From Omphiscola glabra (lineage: Eukaryota > Mollusca > Gastropoda > Lymnaeidae), in contig OZ024798.1 in NCBI GenBank assembly GCA_964017045.1, positions 28,882,347 through 28,946,346 of the forward strand: 64,000 nt of DNA. The letters run 5' to 3'. Numbering within the stretch: position 1 is the stretch's first letter; each line of letters starts with the position of its first letter. This document shows positions 22,077-34,517 of the stretch, piece after piece. The notes under the pieces were generated by a model, which did no database searches, was not told where the DNA came from, and worked only from the letters and a program-made list of their open reading frames with translations. The translations under genes and the position numbers were made by a program.

Positions 22077-22844
22077 GTCTAGATAGAGATGCCCACTTAT
22101 GTTAAAGAATAAAGAAGATATTATACTAATGGTCGCGTTGGCTCATCCATCAGTACAGAGACACTGAAGCACATGTTCACACTCCACTGAAGAGCTCGAC
22201 AGGACATTTCTAGAATTAGCTAAACCTTTCTCTCCCTACCCCCCCCCCTTTTTTTTATGACATCATCTGAGACAGTTAAAGAAAAAATGGCGGCACATTT
22301 ATAATCTTTTTACATCTTTTTTATTTTAAAACGTCATCAAAAAAAAAAAAAAGTCATATTTTGTTGACAAATCCCGAGTCTCCCATAGATCATTAAAGAA
22401 ACGACAAAAGTTTACCCAACGACTCATTATGACAAAGTTGTTATTATTCATTCACCAAAGTCTCACTACATTCAGGGCATCAAGTTCACCAACTTGGGAA
22501 ATAATGATGTCTATTGAAATTAGGGCCGGGCCGGGGTAATGCGGGCAGAATACGGGACCGGCTGATTTTGTTGAGATATAAACTTAGTTATCGGAGTCAT
22601 CATCCTCCCAGGGACGTACCGCTCAGTTGGGGGTTCTCGAAAAGATATCGTTGTTGATATTTACCTTCCCCCAAACATCTCGCACCCTTCCCTTTCCGTT
22701 GGTGGTTTTTTTGTGTGGTGGGTTCCTGACCCGTATCAGTGGGATTTATTCAACAATTCCTAGCCTCCCACCAGTGGCGGCCATCTTTGTTTGATATAAA
22801 TCAAACCGACGGACGCCATGAGGATAAAAACAACTTTAAAAAAT
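22077..22844. other. No gene; isolated copy of the 25.0-25.7 kb repeat unit
   Basis: At 22526-22563, GGCCGGGGTAATGCGGGCAG and GGGACCGGCTG match the 39-bp unit amplified at 25037-25712. The rest is unremarkable. Confidence 0.75.
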
Positions 22845-22960
22845 AACTAACATCACAAACTCTTTCGTGGACTCGGTGCCCTAACTAACATCACACACTC
22901 TTTCGTGGACTTGGTGCCCTAACTAACATCACAGACTCTTTCGTGGACTTGGTGCCCTAA
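22845..22960. repeat. Minisatellite, 38-bp unit, 3 copies
   Basis: Unit begins AACTAACATCACA and ends GTGGACTTGGTGCCCT. Confidence 0.9.
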
Positions 22961-23149
22961 GTTATGCTTTCTTTCCCCGTCTTTCCTTTTTTTTCTATCT
23001 TCTCTTTCTCTACCTTACATTCATTTCCCCCCTCTCCCTTTTTCTTTACTTTCCGCTCTTTTATTTTTATCTCGTTTCCTTGTCGTTTTATTTTCCTCCC
23101 CTCCCCTCTTCCTTTTATCGTCCTTGCTTTCGTGTAACACTTTTAAAGA

Positions 23150-24118
23150 GAGTCATATTGTCATTGACAATGTTTTCTCCTGCCCTGTTGGATTGTTCTA
23201 GAGTCATATTGTCATTGACAATGTTTTCTCCTGCCCTGTCGGATTGTTCTAGAGTCATATTGTCATTGACAATGTTTTCTCCTGCCCTGTCGGATTGTTC
23301 TAGAGTCCTATTGTCATTGACAATGTATTCTCCTGCCCTGTCGGATTGTTCTAGAGTCATATTGTCATTGACAATGTTTTCTCCTGCCCTGTCGGATTGT
23401 TCTAGAGTCATATTGTCATTGACAATGTTTTCTCCTGCCCTGTCGGATTGTTCTAGAGTAATATTGTCATTGACAATGTTTTCTCCTGCCCTGTCGGATT
23501 GTTCTAGAGTCATATTGTCATTGACAATGTTTTCTCCTGCCCTGTCGGTTTGTTCTAGAGTCATATTGTCATTGACAATGTTTTCTCCCGCCCTGTCGGA
23601 TTGTTCTAGAGTCATATTGTCATAGACAATGTTTTCTCCTGCCCTGTCGGATTGTTCTAGAGTCATATTGTCATTGATAATGTTTTCTCCTGCCCTGTAG
23701 GATTGTTCTAGAGTCATATTGTCATTGACAATGTTTTCTCCTGCCCTGTCGGATTGTTCTAGAGTCATATTGTCATTGACAATGTTTTCTCCTGCCCTGT
23801 CGGATTGTTCTAGAGTCATATTGTCATTGACAATGTTTTCTCCCGCCCTGTCGGATTGTTCTAGAGTCATATTGTCATTGACAATGTTTTCTCCCGCCCT
23901 GTTGGATTGTTCTAGAGTCATATTGTCATTGACAATGTTTTCTCCTGCCCTGTCGGATTGTTCTAGAGTCATATTGTCATTGACAATGTTTTCTCCTGCC
24001 CTGTCGGATTGTTCTAGAGTCATATTGTCATTGACAATGTTTTCTCCTGCCCTGTCGGATTGTTCTAGAGTCATATTGTCATTGACAATGTTTTCTCCTG
24101 CCCTGTCGGATTGTTCTA
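23150..24118. repeat. Minisatellite, 51-bp unit, exactly 19 copies
   Basis: Unit GAGTCATATTGTCATTGACA then ATGTTTTCTCCTGCCCTGTC then GGATTGTTCTA. 969 bp is 19 x 51. Because 51 is a multiple of 3, the minus strand has an open frame of 338 codons (23115-24131) repeating DRAGENIVNDNMTLEQS. No promoter or splice context supports it as a gene. Confidence 0.97.
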
Positions 24119-25036
24119 CCGGCATGAACACTAGCTGGTTATTTTAATCACGTGTGCAGCGACCGTTTTTTCGGGGGGCGGGGGGGGGGGGGGGAGGGGT
24201 TGGAGTATAAAAGCTACACGTGTCTTAACATTAATATTTTAGACTTACTATTTGTGGTTTTGGCTAATGCATTTTACTACTTGACAGGCGATGATTTTGT
24301 TTTTGTTTTTTTGTTTATCTCTTACACATATTACGCTTCTGGTGTGACTCGTGGACTGCTTCCTAATCAGCGAATTTGGTACTGAGAGTATATTACAAAT
24401 AATTCTAAATGTTTGAAAGAAATTATGGTTCAATAATGAGTTCAATAGCGCGCAAATTATAATTCCCGATTACTCCGCTAAATGGTATATTTTTGTTTAT
24501 ATAACACATCTGCGTTTTCTCGGAAAATGAAATCCTCTCAATTTGAGAATGGTGTAAAAAATATTCGGTTTAAAAGTGGTTGGGACGTCAGAATATTTAA
24601 TATAGTTCATGGGCGTGAAATAAAAAGTGTGCAGTGACGTATCATAGAGGAACGGGTGTAGCAAAAATCGTGATTCTTAAATGTGCGCAACTCTTTAGCA
24701 GATGGGAGGTTCACGCATTGCTGCCGCCAATGTTTGGCCTTCCATGCATAGTTTTAAAAATAATTTTTGTTGATATCTTTATGAGAATACATCTTGTTAG
24801 ACATTCTGACGTTGAAAAGGATGCACATGGAATATTAATTGAATACTTGATGTAATCATAGTTGTTTCTCCGGATTAAACATTCTAAATTAGGCTACCAT
24901 TTTTTTTTATAGTTGACTCCGTTTATTTTGTTATATGTGTCAATCGTGGATACGCCATACTTTTAACAGATTACTATGTGACGCAAGTTATATCTGCCTA
25001 GGAACCTAGATAAACAAGAAATAAGCTTAGCGAAAT
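24119..25036. other. No gene seen
   Basis: A G run lies at about 24176-24196, followed by AT-rich unique sequence. The frame at 24634-24855 (73 codons) is unrecognised. Confidence 0.6.
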
Positions 25037-25712
25037 GGGGAAAACGGGACCGGCTGTAGGGCGGGGGTAATGCGGGCAGAAAACGGGACCGGCTGTAGGG
25101 CCGGGGTAATGCGGGCAGAAAACGGGACCGGCTGTAGGGCCGGGGTAATGCGGGCAGAAAACGGGACCGGCTGTAGGGCCGGGGTAATGCGGGCAGAAAA
25201 CGGAACCGGCTGTAGGGCGGGGTAATGCGGGCAGAAAACGGAACCGGCTGTAGGGCCGGGGTAATGCGGGCAGAAAACGGGACCGGCTGTAGGGCGGGGT
25301 AATGCGGGCAGAAAACGGAACCGGCTGTAGGGCGGGGTAATGCGGGCAGAAAACGTAACCGGCTGTAGGGCCGGGGTAATGCGGGCAGAAAACGGGACCG
25401 GCTGTAGGGCGGGGTAATGCTGGCAGAAAACGGGACCGGCTGTAGGGCGGGGTAATGCGGGCAGAAAACGGAACCGGCTGTAGGGCGGGGTAATGCGGGC
25501 AGAAAACGTAACCGGCTGTAGGGCCGGGGTAATGCGGGCAGAAAACGGGAACGGCTGTAGGGCGGGGTAATGCGGGCAGAAAACGGGACCGGCTGTAGGG
25601 CCGGGGTAATGCGGGCAGAAAACGGGACCGGCTGTAGGGCCGGGGTAATGCGGGCAGAAAACGGGACCGGCTGTAGGGCCGGGGGTAATGCGGGCAGAAA
25701 ACGGGACCGGCT
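25037..25712. repeat. GC-rich minisatellite, 37-39 bp unit, about 18 copies
   Basis: Unit AATGCGGGCAGAAAACGGGA then CCGGCTGTAGGGCCGGGGT; shorter copies lack CC in GGGCCGGGG. The antisense 254-codon proline-rich frame is a repeat artefact. Confidence 0.95.
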
Positions 25713-26402
25713 AAAAAAATTTAGCATCCAACGACGAAACCAAGGAAAAAAAAATCTGGGTTCTATTGTAATATAAAATTATTTTGAATTATTTCTTCAA
25801 GTAATTTCCCTGTCGTTTCTTTTGATGTCAGCTTTAAAAAAAGTATTAAAAAAATGTCCCCCACTTAAAGAACCCACCTTTTAGAGGCGCTGCAATCGTG
25901 AGGCCATCACAAAACTAATTGAGAATACTATTTAAAAAAGAAATTACTGTTTAGGATATTGAGAAACAAAAATTGTATGATTAAAAAGGTTCATTGAAGG
26001 GGAAAATTATGGGGGAAAAAAAGGAAATCTTGTCAGAAAGAAGTGCGTCTCATACAAAGAAAATGTTTTTAAAGAGGGGATGAACATCGCCTTCTAATAA
26101 GCAAAAGTAAGGTTGATGTTTTTAATCTTTCGGGTTCTTAAAATGGAACCAAAATAATGGAGAGAGAAAAGCGCCCGGGGGGGGGGGGGGGGTTGGTCGC
26201 TTTTTTTTCTATTACATAATCAGTTTCATATTGCAGTCCCGTGGGTTTATCAATGCATGTTTATTTAAAGCAAACAAAGACTGTGTAGGAATGTGTGTTC
26301 AAAGACGTGGGGATTATAAACAAATTGCTATTCAATTGTGTTTGTTTAAGAAACAAAGAACCACCGACCTCTTTCATGTTAAAATCTCACTTCATTCCTG
26401 TG
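25713..26402. other. No gene seen
   Basis: AT-rich intron sequence with a G run at about 26178-26193. Confidence 0.6.
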
Positions 26403-27413
26403 TTCAGATGTGTGTTGTATGTTTCGTGGCGTGTTGTATGTATGTTGTATGTTTGGATGCGTGTTGTATGTTTCGTGGCGTGTTGTATGTTTGGATGCGT
26501 GTTGTATGTTTGGATGCGTGTTGTATGTTTGGATGCGTGTTGTATGTTTGGATGCGTGTTGTATGTTTGGATGCGTGTTGTATGTTTGGATGCGTGTTGT
26601 ATGTTTGGATGCGTGTTGTATTTTTGGATGCGTGTTGTATGTTTGGATGCGTGTTGAATGTTTGGATGCGTGTTGTATGTTTGGATGCGTGTTGTATGTT
26701 CCGATGCGTGTTGTATGTTTGGATGCGTGTTGTATGTATGTTGTATGTTTGGATGCGTGATGTATGTATGTTGTATGTTTGGATGCATGTTGTATGTTTG
26801 GATGCGTGTTGTATGTATGTTGTATGTTTGGATGCGTGTTGTATGTTTGGATGCGTGTTGTATGTTTGGATGCGTGTTGTATGTTTGGATGCGTGTTGTA
26901 TGTATGTTGTATGTTTGGATGCGTGTTGTATGTTTGGATGCGTGTTGTATGTTTCGATGCGTGTTATATGTTTGGATGCGTGTTGTGTGTTCTGATGCGT
27001 GTTGTATGTACTGATGCGTGTTGTATGTACTGATGCGTGTTGTATGTTTGGATGCGTGTTGTATGTTTGGATGCGTGTTGTATGTTTGGATGCGTGTTGT
27101 ATGTTTGGATGCGTGTTGTATGTACTGATGCGTGTTGTATGTACTGATGCGTGTTGTATGTACTGATGCGTGTTGTATCTACTGATGCGTGTTGTATGTA
27201 CTGATGCGTGTTGTATCTACTGATGCGTGTTGTATGTACTGATGCGTGTTGTATGTACTGATGCGTGTTGTATGTTTGGATGCGTGTTGTGTGTTTGGAT
27301 GCGTGTTGTATGTTTGGATGCGTGTTGTATGTTTGGATGCGTGTTGTATGTACTGATGCGTGTTGTATGTACTGATGCGTGTTGTATGTTTGGATGCGTG
27401 TTGTATGTTCTGC
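26403..27413. repeat. Minisatellite, 19-bp unit, about 53 copies, two subfamilies
   Basis: Unit GTGTTGTATGTTTGGATGC; a second type GTGTTGTATGTACTGATGC is confined to 27000-27380, in blocks. Occasional TTGTATGTA insertions. Frames on both strands stay open and encode repetitive peptides only. Confidence 0.97.
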
Positions 27414-28436
27414 CAAGTGTTAAGGTGATGAGTCATTAGTCACGTGATTGTCAGCACCACCTCCCACCTCCCCCTCCCCCCCAAAGGTACATTACATAAA
27501 GAGTTCAAGTGCGTTACGTCTCATTACATTTCAAATTGCAACTATTTCAGTTTTATGATGTAACAGATCAACCAGAATGTGGGGGGAAAAACGGATAGGT
27601 AGGAAACGTCATTTCTTTCGGAGAGTGGAAGCATAATTTTAATTTTTCAAAAACTTTCAATTGACCTATTTTAGTTAATTTAAAGAAAATGTGAGTTTGA
27701 AAATAACAATTGGTTCAATTACATCAGTGTGTCTCAAATAAAATACCCGCGGTCTTCTTGGGGGACCTTTATAATGTTCAATGAGTCCTTGATTGGGAAG
27801 TGATTAGTAAACTAAGGTTATTGTCAAACAGAAATCCATTATTGGTTATGTTGGTAATTAATTTTACTCTAATATATGTTAATTAGTTTTGCTATAATAC
27901 ACGATCGGGGGTAGTAAAACTTGACGTAAATGTCTACGCGAGCGCTGAGCATGAAATAATTACTACATGTACTAATTTTAATTAAAAATGTGTTATCCTC
28001 GACATCCCAACCATTTTTACAAACACGCGTGACAATAAAATGCGAGGGAGTTGCCGAGTCCGATGAAAATTGTTCACAGTACGTCACTACGAACTGTCGC
28101 AGACGTCACGCACGGGTGAGTTTCGATTGTTGAGTCACGTGTAACTGACGTTTTAATACCGTTTTTTCCCCGGACATAATTAAAACGAAATTTAAGTAAT
28201 GACTCATGTAAGTCTTATAAGTTCTGATAAAATAATCATCTGAAATAACGCCCTGGGATATTATTGTTCACCATAAGTTTGATTATCATTATTGGCAACG
28301 TTTTTCATAACTTACGGTCACATTCTTACATCTACTGAGCTGGTCAAGTAGAACAGGTCGTCAACAAACTTTTTTTCACAGTGGGCAGGATAACTGACAA
28401 AATGACGAGCGAGGGCCGCATGATCATTCTGTGGAA
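27414..28436. other. No gene seen
   Basis: AT-rich unique intron sequence; no coding or RNA gene signal. Confidence 0.6.
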
Positions 28437-28638
28437 CAGCGGTTCTCAACCTGTGGGTCGCGACCCCTTTGGGGATCGAACGACCATGTCACAAGGGTCG
28501 CCTAAGACCATCTGAAAAGATATATATACTCCACAGTTATGAAGTAATATCAACGAAACTAATTTTGTGGTTGGGGGTCGCCACAATATGAGGAACTGTC
28601 TTAAAGGGTCACGGCATTAGGAAGGTTGAGATCCACAG
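28437..28638. mobile_element. hAT-like MITE (CAGCGGTTCTCAACC)
   Basis: 202-bp element, CAGCGGTTCTCAACCTGTGG to GGTTGAGATCCACAG, with one mutated terminal base. Flanks CTGTGGAA (28429-28436) and CTGTAGAA (28639-28646) match at 7 of 8. Confidence 0.85.
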
Positions 28639-29398
28639 CTGTAGAATATTTGCAAGCCAGAACGAAAGCTCTGGGGAAAAAAACCCACATAAAAACAAAG
28701 ACAACGAACATATTTATTTACTTCAAAAGTTATCAAACAAGGCGACGTTAGCAAAAAGAAAGTGACATAAGACCTAGTGCACACATATCCGAATCTCACA
28801 AACAGGGCAGCAAAATAGGTTCGTGAGATTTGAATACAATATAAAAAAAAAAGAAAAATCTAGATACAATAATTATTATTTAAATTTGAAAATGGTAACT
28901 TTAAGGCTTATAGCAGCCATGAGGTCTCCGCACGTGTGAAGATCTCCTAGTATTCTAAATATAGTATTTAAATTGTATCACAGCGTCTCGTGTCCCACAC
29001 GTTTTATCAAGGACATTCAAATACCGTCGGCGGGCCGGATCAACTGACGTCGCGGGCCGGATCCGACCCGCGGGCCGTAGTTTGACCCATGAGGTAGAAC
29101 AATCAAGACTTTTAAACATTAATATTTTTCTTATCAAATCGTCTCCATTATTGAATGTTGTAAAACTAACATGATTACTAGTTGCCCTTGATGGATATGA
29201 GACCTGGGTGGCGGCCAAAACCCATGCCGATGATTTTAGCGGCCGTGAGAAAGCCGCTCTTAGGCAACCGTTTCGTCCCGCCACTACTCGTCCCGACCGA
29301 AAGACTCCTTGGGCGGTTGGGGGAGGGGGTGGTAACGCAACACATACCCCCCGGAGTGGAAGCAAAACCGTCCTGACTCACGGAGAGTGGATTGCGGA
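28639..29398. other. No host gene; element-like GC-rich sequence
   Basis: 29015-29090 has GCGGGCCGGATC repeated and ends GCGGGCCGTAGTTTGACC, a hAT-type end. 29160-29398 is GC-rich and may belong to the repeat at 29399. Confidence 0.4.
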
Positions 29399-29590
29399 CG
29401 CTTTAAACGCAGCGTCATCGGTCAACCGGGCTTCCCCTAGGTCTCAAGGGGGAAGTTCCCGGCGTCCTTCCGCACGGGCTGGCGTCGGGGAAACCTTCAG
29501 TGCGCTGGCGTGTGTGGGGGAGCGCCGGGGGGGGGGGCATTAAGAGCTGGCGCTCGATGGCCCAACGACGCCATCTCCAATGCGACATGG
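29399..29590 (+). repeat. GC-rich dispersed repeat, copy 1
   Basis: Aligns with 41469-41640 at roughly 70% by eye. Shared blocks include CCGGGC followed by TCCCC, TTCCCGGCGT, CCGCACGG, GTCTGGCG-like motifs, a G run and AAGAGCT. The upstream 29160-29398 is similarly GC-rich and may belong to the same element. No protein is recognised. Confidence 0.5.
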
Positions 29591-29728
29591 AATGTTGTCT
29601 GACTGGGAAAATCTTACTTCCGTTTTGATTTGTCTGACTTGACTCATCCGATTGGTGGGGGGTGGGGAGGGAGGGGGGGACACTCCATGATTCACCGTCG
29701 AACTCTTATGGTAATGGATATTCTAGAC

Positions 29729-29882
29729 CAGCGGTTCCCAACCTGTGGGTCGCGACCTCTTTGGGGGTCGAATGACCCTTTCCCAAGGGTCGCCTAAGAC
29801 TATCGGAAAACACATATACTAACGCCGCAGCATGAGGGACTCTATTAATGGGTCACGGCATTAGGAAGGTTGAGAACCACTG
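29729..29882. mobile_element. hAT-like MITE (CAGCGGTTCCCAACC), internally deleted
   Basis: 154-bp element, CAGCGGTTCCCAACCTGTGG to GGTTGAGAACCACTG. Flanks TTCTAGAC and TTATAGAC match at 7 of 8. It lacks about 45 bp of the interior seen in the copies at 21891 and 28437. Confidence 0.85.
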
Positions 29883-30084
29883 TTATAGACTTTAAATACA
29901 TATCTATAACATTGTTCTTTGATTTCTTAAAAAAAAAAAATTAACACCATAAAGGCGGCCAGCAAACACGGTATCCATCTTTCTAATCTCAGAGAGGTGG
30001 TGACATGTCACCAAGATAACAACACGGGTCTTTGCGGGTGTAGATCATACTCCACAAACGTCTTACATCTACCATCTTAACCAC

Positions 30085-30476
30085 ACACCCCCCGGGGCCA
30101 CACACACAAATACACCACACGAAACACCACAAACACAATCACACCACACACATACACACCACACACATACACACCACACACACAATCACACCACACACAC
30201 ACACATGTACACCACATACACATACACACACCACATACACATACACCACATACACACACCACACACCACATACAAATACACACCACACACACATACACAC
30301 ACCACACATACACACACCACATACACACACACCACATACACACACAACACATACACACACAACACATACAAATACACACCACACACGCATACACCACACA
30401 TACACACACACCACACACACACACACAAACACCACACACACAGACATACATACACACACTCACACACACCACACAC
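30085..30476. repeat. (CA)n-rich compound microsatellite
   Basis: CACACCACATACACA-type sequence; open frames on both strands are artefacts. Confidence 0.95.
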
Positions 30477-30508
30477 TTAACGTTATTCGTCCCAGCTTCA
30501 TTCATCGC

Positions 30509-30618
30509 CACTTTGAATGAATAAATGCGGCACTTTGAATGAATAAATGCGGCACTTTGAATGAATAAATGCGGCACTTTGAATGAATAAATGCGGCACT
30601 TTGAATGAATAAATGCGG
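30509..30618. repeat. Minisatellite, 22-bp unit, 5 copies
   Basis: Unit CACTTTGAATGAATAAATGC plus GG, near-identical copies. Confidence 0.95.
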
Positions 30619-30762
30619 CTGTTTTCATTATTAAATCCCGCCACTGCCCGCTGTTCCCTATTTTCTTAGATTTTTTATTATTTTTAATGTCTCTTCCTTC
30701 AAATTTTTTTTATCCTGATCCATACCAGCACTAAACTCGTGTCTCATTCCAAATACAACATT

Positions 30763-31030
30763 CCCCACCCAACGTCCCCAATTCCCCACCCAACGTCCCC
30801 AATTCCCCACCAAACGTCCCCAAGTTCCCACCCAACGTCCCCAAGTCCTCACCCAACGTCCCCACCCAACGTCCCCAAGTCCCCACCCAACGTCCCCAAG
30901 TCCCCACCCAACGTCCCCAAGTCCCCACCCAACGTCCCCAAGTCCCCACCCAACGTCCCCAATTTCCCACCCAACGTCCCCAATTCCCCACCCAACGTCC
31001 CCAATTCCCCACCCAAAGTCTCCAATTCCC
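30763..31030. repeat. Minisatellite, 21-bp unit, about 13 copies
   Basis: Unit CCCCACCCAACGTCCCCAAG plus T, with a 15-bp truncated copy near 30850. The 21-bp period keeps frames open on both strands. Confidence 0.95.
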
Positions 31031-31644
31031 CGAAACCACATATACACTATGATACACCCACACGCACGTTGTCATATACCTCACGTTGTACGTTGAACTG
31101 AAAGTTAAGTTGATTTTGACCTAACTCTAAACTGGACATTGTTGAGCAGCGCAAATTCACTTATCTCTCATTTCAAAATTCTCTCGCGCAAGCATTTCAC
31201 GCAGCACACGTGGAGGATCTGAAGAGGGGTCGTACGCTACGCTCACGTCCGTGTGGTTCGAGAGTACTCGGCCATAAGTGCGACAGTCAAGTGAGCTACG
31301 TCATGACGGGCGCACCCAGGAAAACGGTTTCAGTCAAGTACTGAGTAAGATTGGCGGTGAGGGTGCTTTGATGTACCAGGGTTAAATATTTCCGGTCTTT
31401 TGCTTCCGCCTGCGCGCGCCCCCCTCCCCCCCCCCCCTCTACACACACGGCACGAAAGCTTAAAAAAAACAAACAGTTGTTGCCTCGCGTGCTTTCAGCG
31501 TGTAATCCTGGTTTTTTGAAACACAACTAGTTAATGGCCAGATGAATTCAGTTCAATTCAAGATTAAGATTCTTGGGAGGGTAACCTATTTGAAGGAAAT
31601 ATTTTAACGATTTTATGGACAGGCTTGAGCTTGGGGAGGGGAGG
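31031..31644. other. No gene seen
   Basis: Unique sequence with a C run near 31426. Confidence 0.6.
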
Positions 31645-32186
31645 GTGGATGGGTCATGGGATATCAAAATGGTGCTATGTCACCGTGGATGATTCCTTAT
31701 TATATAACAGACTGGTGTGTGTCACAGTGGGTGGGTCATGGGATAACAAAATGGTGTTATGTCACCGTGGATGATTCCTTATATAACAGACTGGTGTGTG
31801 TCACGGTGGGTGGGTCATGGGATAACAAAATGGTGTTATGTCACGGTGGGTGATTCCTTATATAACAGAATGGTGTGTGTCACGGTGGGTGATTCCTTAT
31901 ATAACAGAATGGTGTGTGTCACGGTGGGTGAGTCCTTGGATAACGGAATGGTGTTATGTCACGGTGGGTGATTCCTTATATAACAGAATGGTGTGTGTCA
32001 CGGTGGGTGGGTCATGGGATAACAAAATGGTGTTATGTCACGGTGGGTGATTCCTTATATAACAGAATGGTGTGTGTCACGGTGGGTGGGTCCTGGGATA
32101 ACACAATGGCGTATTTCACGGTGGGTTATTCCGTACATAACAGAATAGTGTGTGTCACGGTGGGTGAGCCCTTGGATAACGGAATG
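31645..32186. repeat. Minisatellite, 39-bp unit, about 14 copies
   Basis: Unit GGTGGGTGATTCCTTATATA then ACAGAATGGTGTGTGTCAC. A second type with GGGTCATGGGATAACAAAAT alternates with the first. Confidence 0.95.
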
Positions 32187-32394
32187 GTATGTGTCACAGC
32201 CAAGCAGATTGAGCTGGTCGCTAATCATGCGAAAGCCCAGCCCCCATCCAGATGAGAAATGGATCGAACTATATATAATATTTCTAACGGTCATCCTGTA
32301 ATGGATGATCACTCTCACGACAACCGATACGGTGACTCACTGACGGGCCAGGTGGTCTTTAGTGGCACGTTCACCTGACACCTACCACATATAT

Positions 32395-32845
32395 TCACTA
32401 CACAGCTGTGGCATACTACACAAAATATGAGACTACACAGCTGTGACACATAATATGAGACTACACAGCTGTGGCACGCACATAATATGAGACTACACAG
32501 CAGTGACACACACACAAAATGAGACTACTGAGCTGTGACTGTGGCACACAGAATATAAGACTAAACAGCTGTGGCTCATACAGAATATGAGACTTCACAT
32601 CAGTGGCATACACAGAATATGAGACTACTGAGCTGTGGGACACACAGAATATGAGACTTAAATGCTTTGGCTCACACAGAATATGAGACTCAACAGCTGT
32701 GGCTCACACAGAATATGAGACTAAACAGCTGTGGCACACACACAATATGAGACTAAACAGCTGTGGCTCACACAGAATATGAGACTTAACAGCTGTGGCT
32801 CACACACAATATGAGACTAAACAGCTGTGGCTCACACGGAATGTT
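32395..32845. repeat. Minisatellite, 30-31 bp unit, about 14 copies
   Basis: Core ACAGCTGTGGC(T/A)CACACAG then AATATGAGACT. CAGCTG is present in most copies. Confidence 0.9.
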
Positions 32846-33853
32846 AGACCCTTTCATCAACTTCGTGGTTGCCCTTCAGGTCATCGGTTTTGAATATTAC
32901 TTCTAACGTCTCACAGATGAAATTTAAAGTATCTCATTTTTACTGGGGGGGGGGGGGGGGGGGATAATTTGTTAAACGTGAAACTGCGACTCCTTCGATC
33001 CACCCTTCGATCCACCCCTATGGTCACGGAATGAATGTAAGAGCTACTATAAAACATGGACAATTAAAGGAAACATTATTATACTGGTGTGTAGAAGTGT
33101 TTGTATTATTGTTGACTGTAGTTAAACGTCTTGTATTGATAAGACCAAGTTATTCTGCTTGTAAAGGATCGTTGCTTACAACTAGTATAGGAGCGGGGAC
33201 TTTAATCTTACGAGAGACCGGTGGGGGATGGTCAAGAGGGCAACATGGAACCCTTGAGAGCCGTCTGGAAAAAAAATCGACATTCAGGGCCATATCCCTT
33301 TTGTAAGAGTAGACACATGTCTAAATGGGGGTTCAGGTAGCAGCGCCTTACGCACCCGCGCAGGTCCGCTCCGTGGTGCGGCTCAGTGGTGCGTACATCT
33401 TACGATTAATGATGTGTAAGTAGTGTCTCGATGAATTCCTGACGTAACACAAAGAACAGGCACGCGCCATCTCATTAAACCTTCCCCTCCCCCCTTTCCG
33501 CGATCTCAAACACTTTGTTTCCTTGGACCACCCTGATCCTTTCATTTCCTACGACCCCAACAGCTTTTCTTCCACACTACGCAATCTCAAGAACACATCT
33601 ATCCAAAACATGTCACAAAAATCCTTCAAAATTACCGACATCTCACCTCTTATGAAAAACAATACTTGATTACTACTATACCGGGGGGGGGGGGGGGGGA
33701 TTGTGTGGTTAACATTTTATATCTATACGGCACGGATGCATGGTATAAGTGGACATTTTGTTGAATAAGTGAACCTGTCGATGTACAGGTGAACCTGTCA
33801 ATGTACAGGTGAACCTGTCAATGTACAGGTGAACATTATATGTTTCATATAAC
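32846..33853. other. No gene; short 20-bp repeat
   Basis: G runs at about 32945-32965 and 33682-33699. GTGAACCTGTCAATGTACAG is repeated three to four times at 33765-33832. Confidence 0.7.
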
Positions 33854-34000
33854 CAGGGGCGTAGCAGCTGTAGCTAGGGTTAGTGCCGTCGATAATTTTG
33901 GCGCCCCAGCTCTACGACAAAAAAACTGCTGTTAGCCGAAAGTGCCGCCCTTCTACATAACGCAAATTAAAATGTGCCGCCCCCTTCATACGCGTGTGTG
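33854..34000. mobile_element. Probable short inverted-repeat element (CAGGGGCGTAGC type)
   Basis: Left end CAGGGGCGTAGC is clear; the right end CATACGCGTGTGTG is a weak inverse. Flanks CATATAAC and TAGGTAAC match at 5 of 8. The interior has repeated GTGCCGCCC motifs. The right boundary is uncertain. Confidence 0.35.
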
Positions 34001-34298
34001 TAGGTAACATTGCTTCAACTTAGCTTCTATACTAACAGCGTCTTTTCTACAACTTGGTCATTTCCTGTTGGGTCATTTGTAGTGAATCGAAGGGATATTG
34101 GCCCCTGTTCCCTATAACCAAAGCTTTTTTTTTTAAGAGTTCAAACGTAGACAATCAGCCAGTCATATCGTTAAATGTTTGATCGCTACATGGATTATGT
34201 AAATTCGATACACTAGTCATATCGATACAATCAACGCAACGAGATCAATTTAATACATGCATACGTCAAAAGAATACCCCGGTCACAGTATCGAACAC

Positions 34299-34509
34299 CG
34301 GTGCTTCTAAAATGGTTGTACACCTTACGGACCGGCACTAGAATTTTAGCGAGCTGCTAGTCGTTGGTCCTAGTCGTTGGTCCTTCGAAAAAAAAAAAAA
34401 GAAGAAGAAGATCGAACGGGACAAAAATCAGTCAATCGGGCAATAGTTCCTCTGCTTTGTGTTGATGTTCTTTCTGGTCCTTCATACTGAAGAAATTTGA
34501 GAAGCACTG
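34299..34509. mobile_element. Probable hAT-like element abutting the LINE
   Basis: Left end CGGTGCTTCTAAAATGG and right end AAATTTGAGAAGCACTG are inverted repeats (CNGTGCTTCT). The flanking 8-mers do not match, so boundaries are tentative. The LINE target duplication begins within its right end, so the LINE landed at this element's edge. Confidence 0.45.
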
Positions 34510-34517
34510 GTATGCAT

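Noticed and set aside
24963..25727. Antisense 254-codon proline-rich frame
   Set aside because: Derives from the 37-39 bp GC-rich minisatellite; the sequence cycles through the same peptides in shifted frames.
26231..27436. Many overlapping frames on both strands, up to 254 codons, rich in Cys/Val/Met or His/Thr/Asn
   Set aside because: All are readings of the GTGTTGTATGTTTGGATGC array.
30077..30628. Cys/Val-rich antisense frames up to 183 codons
   Set aside because: Translation of (CA)n/(GT)n microsatellite sequence.
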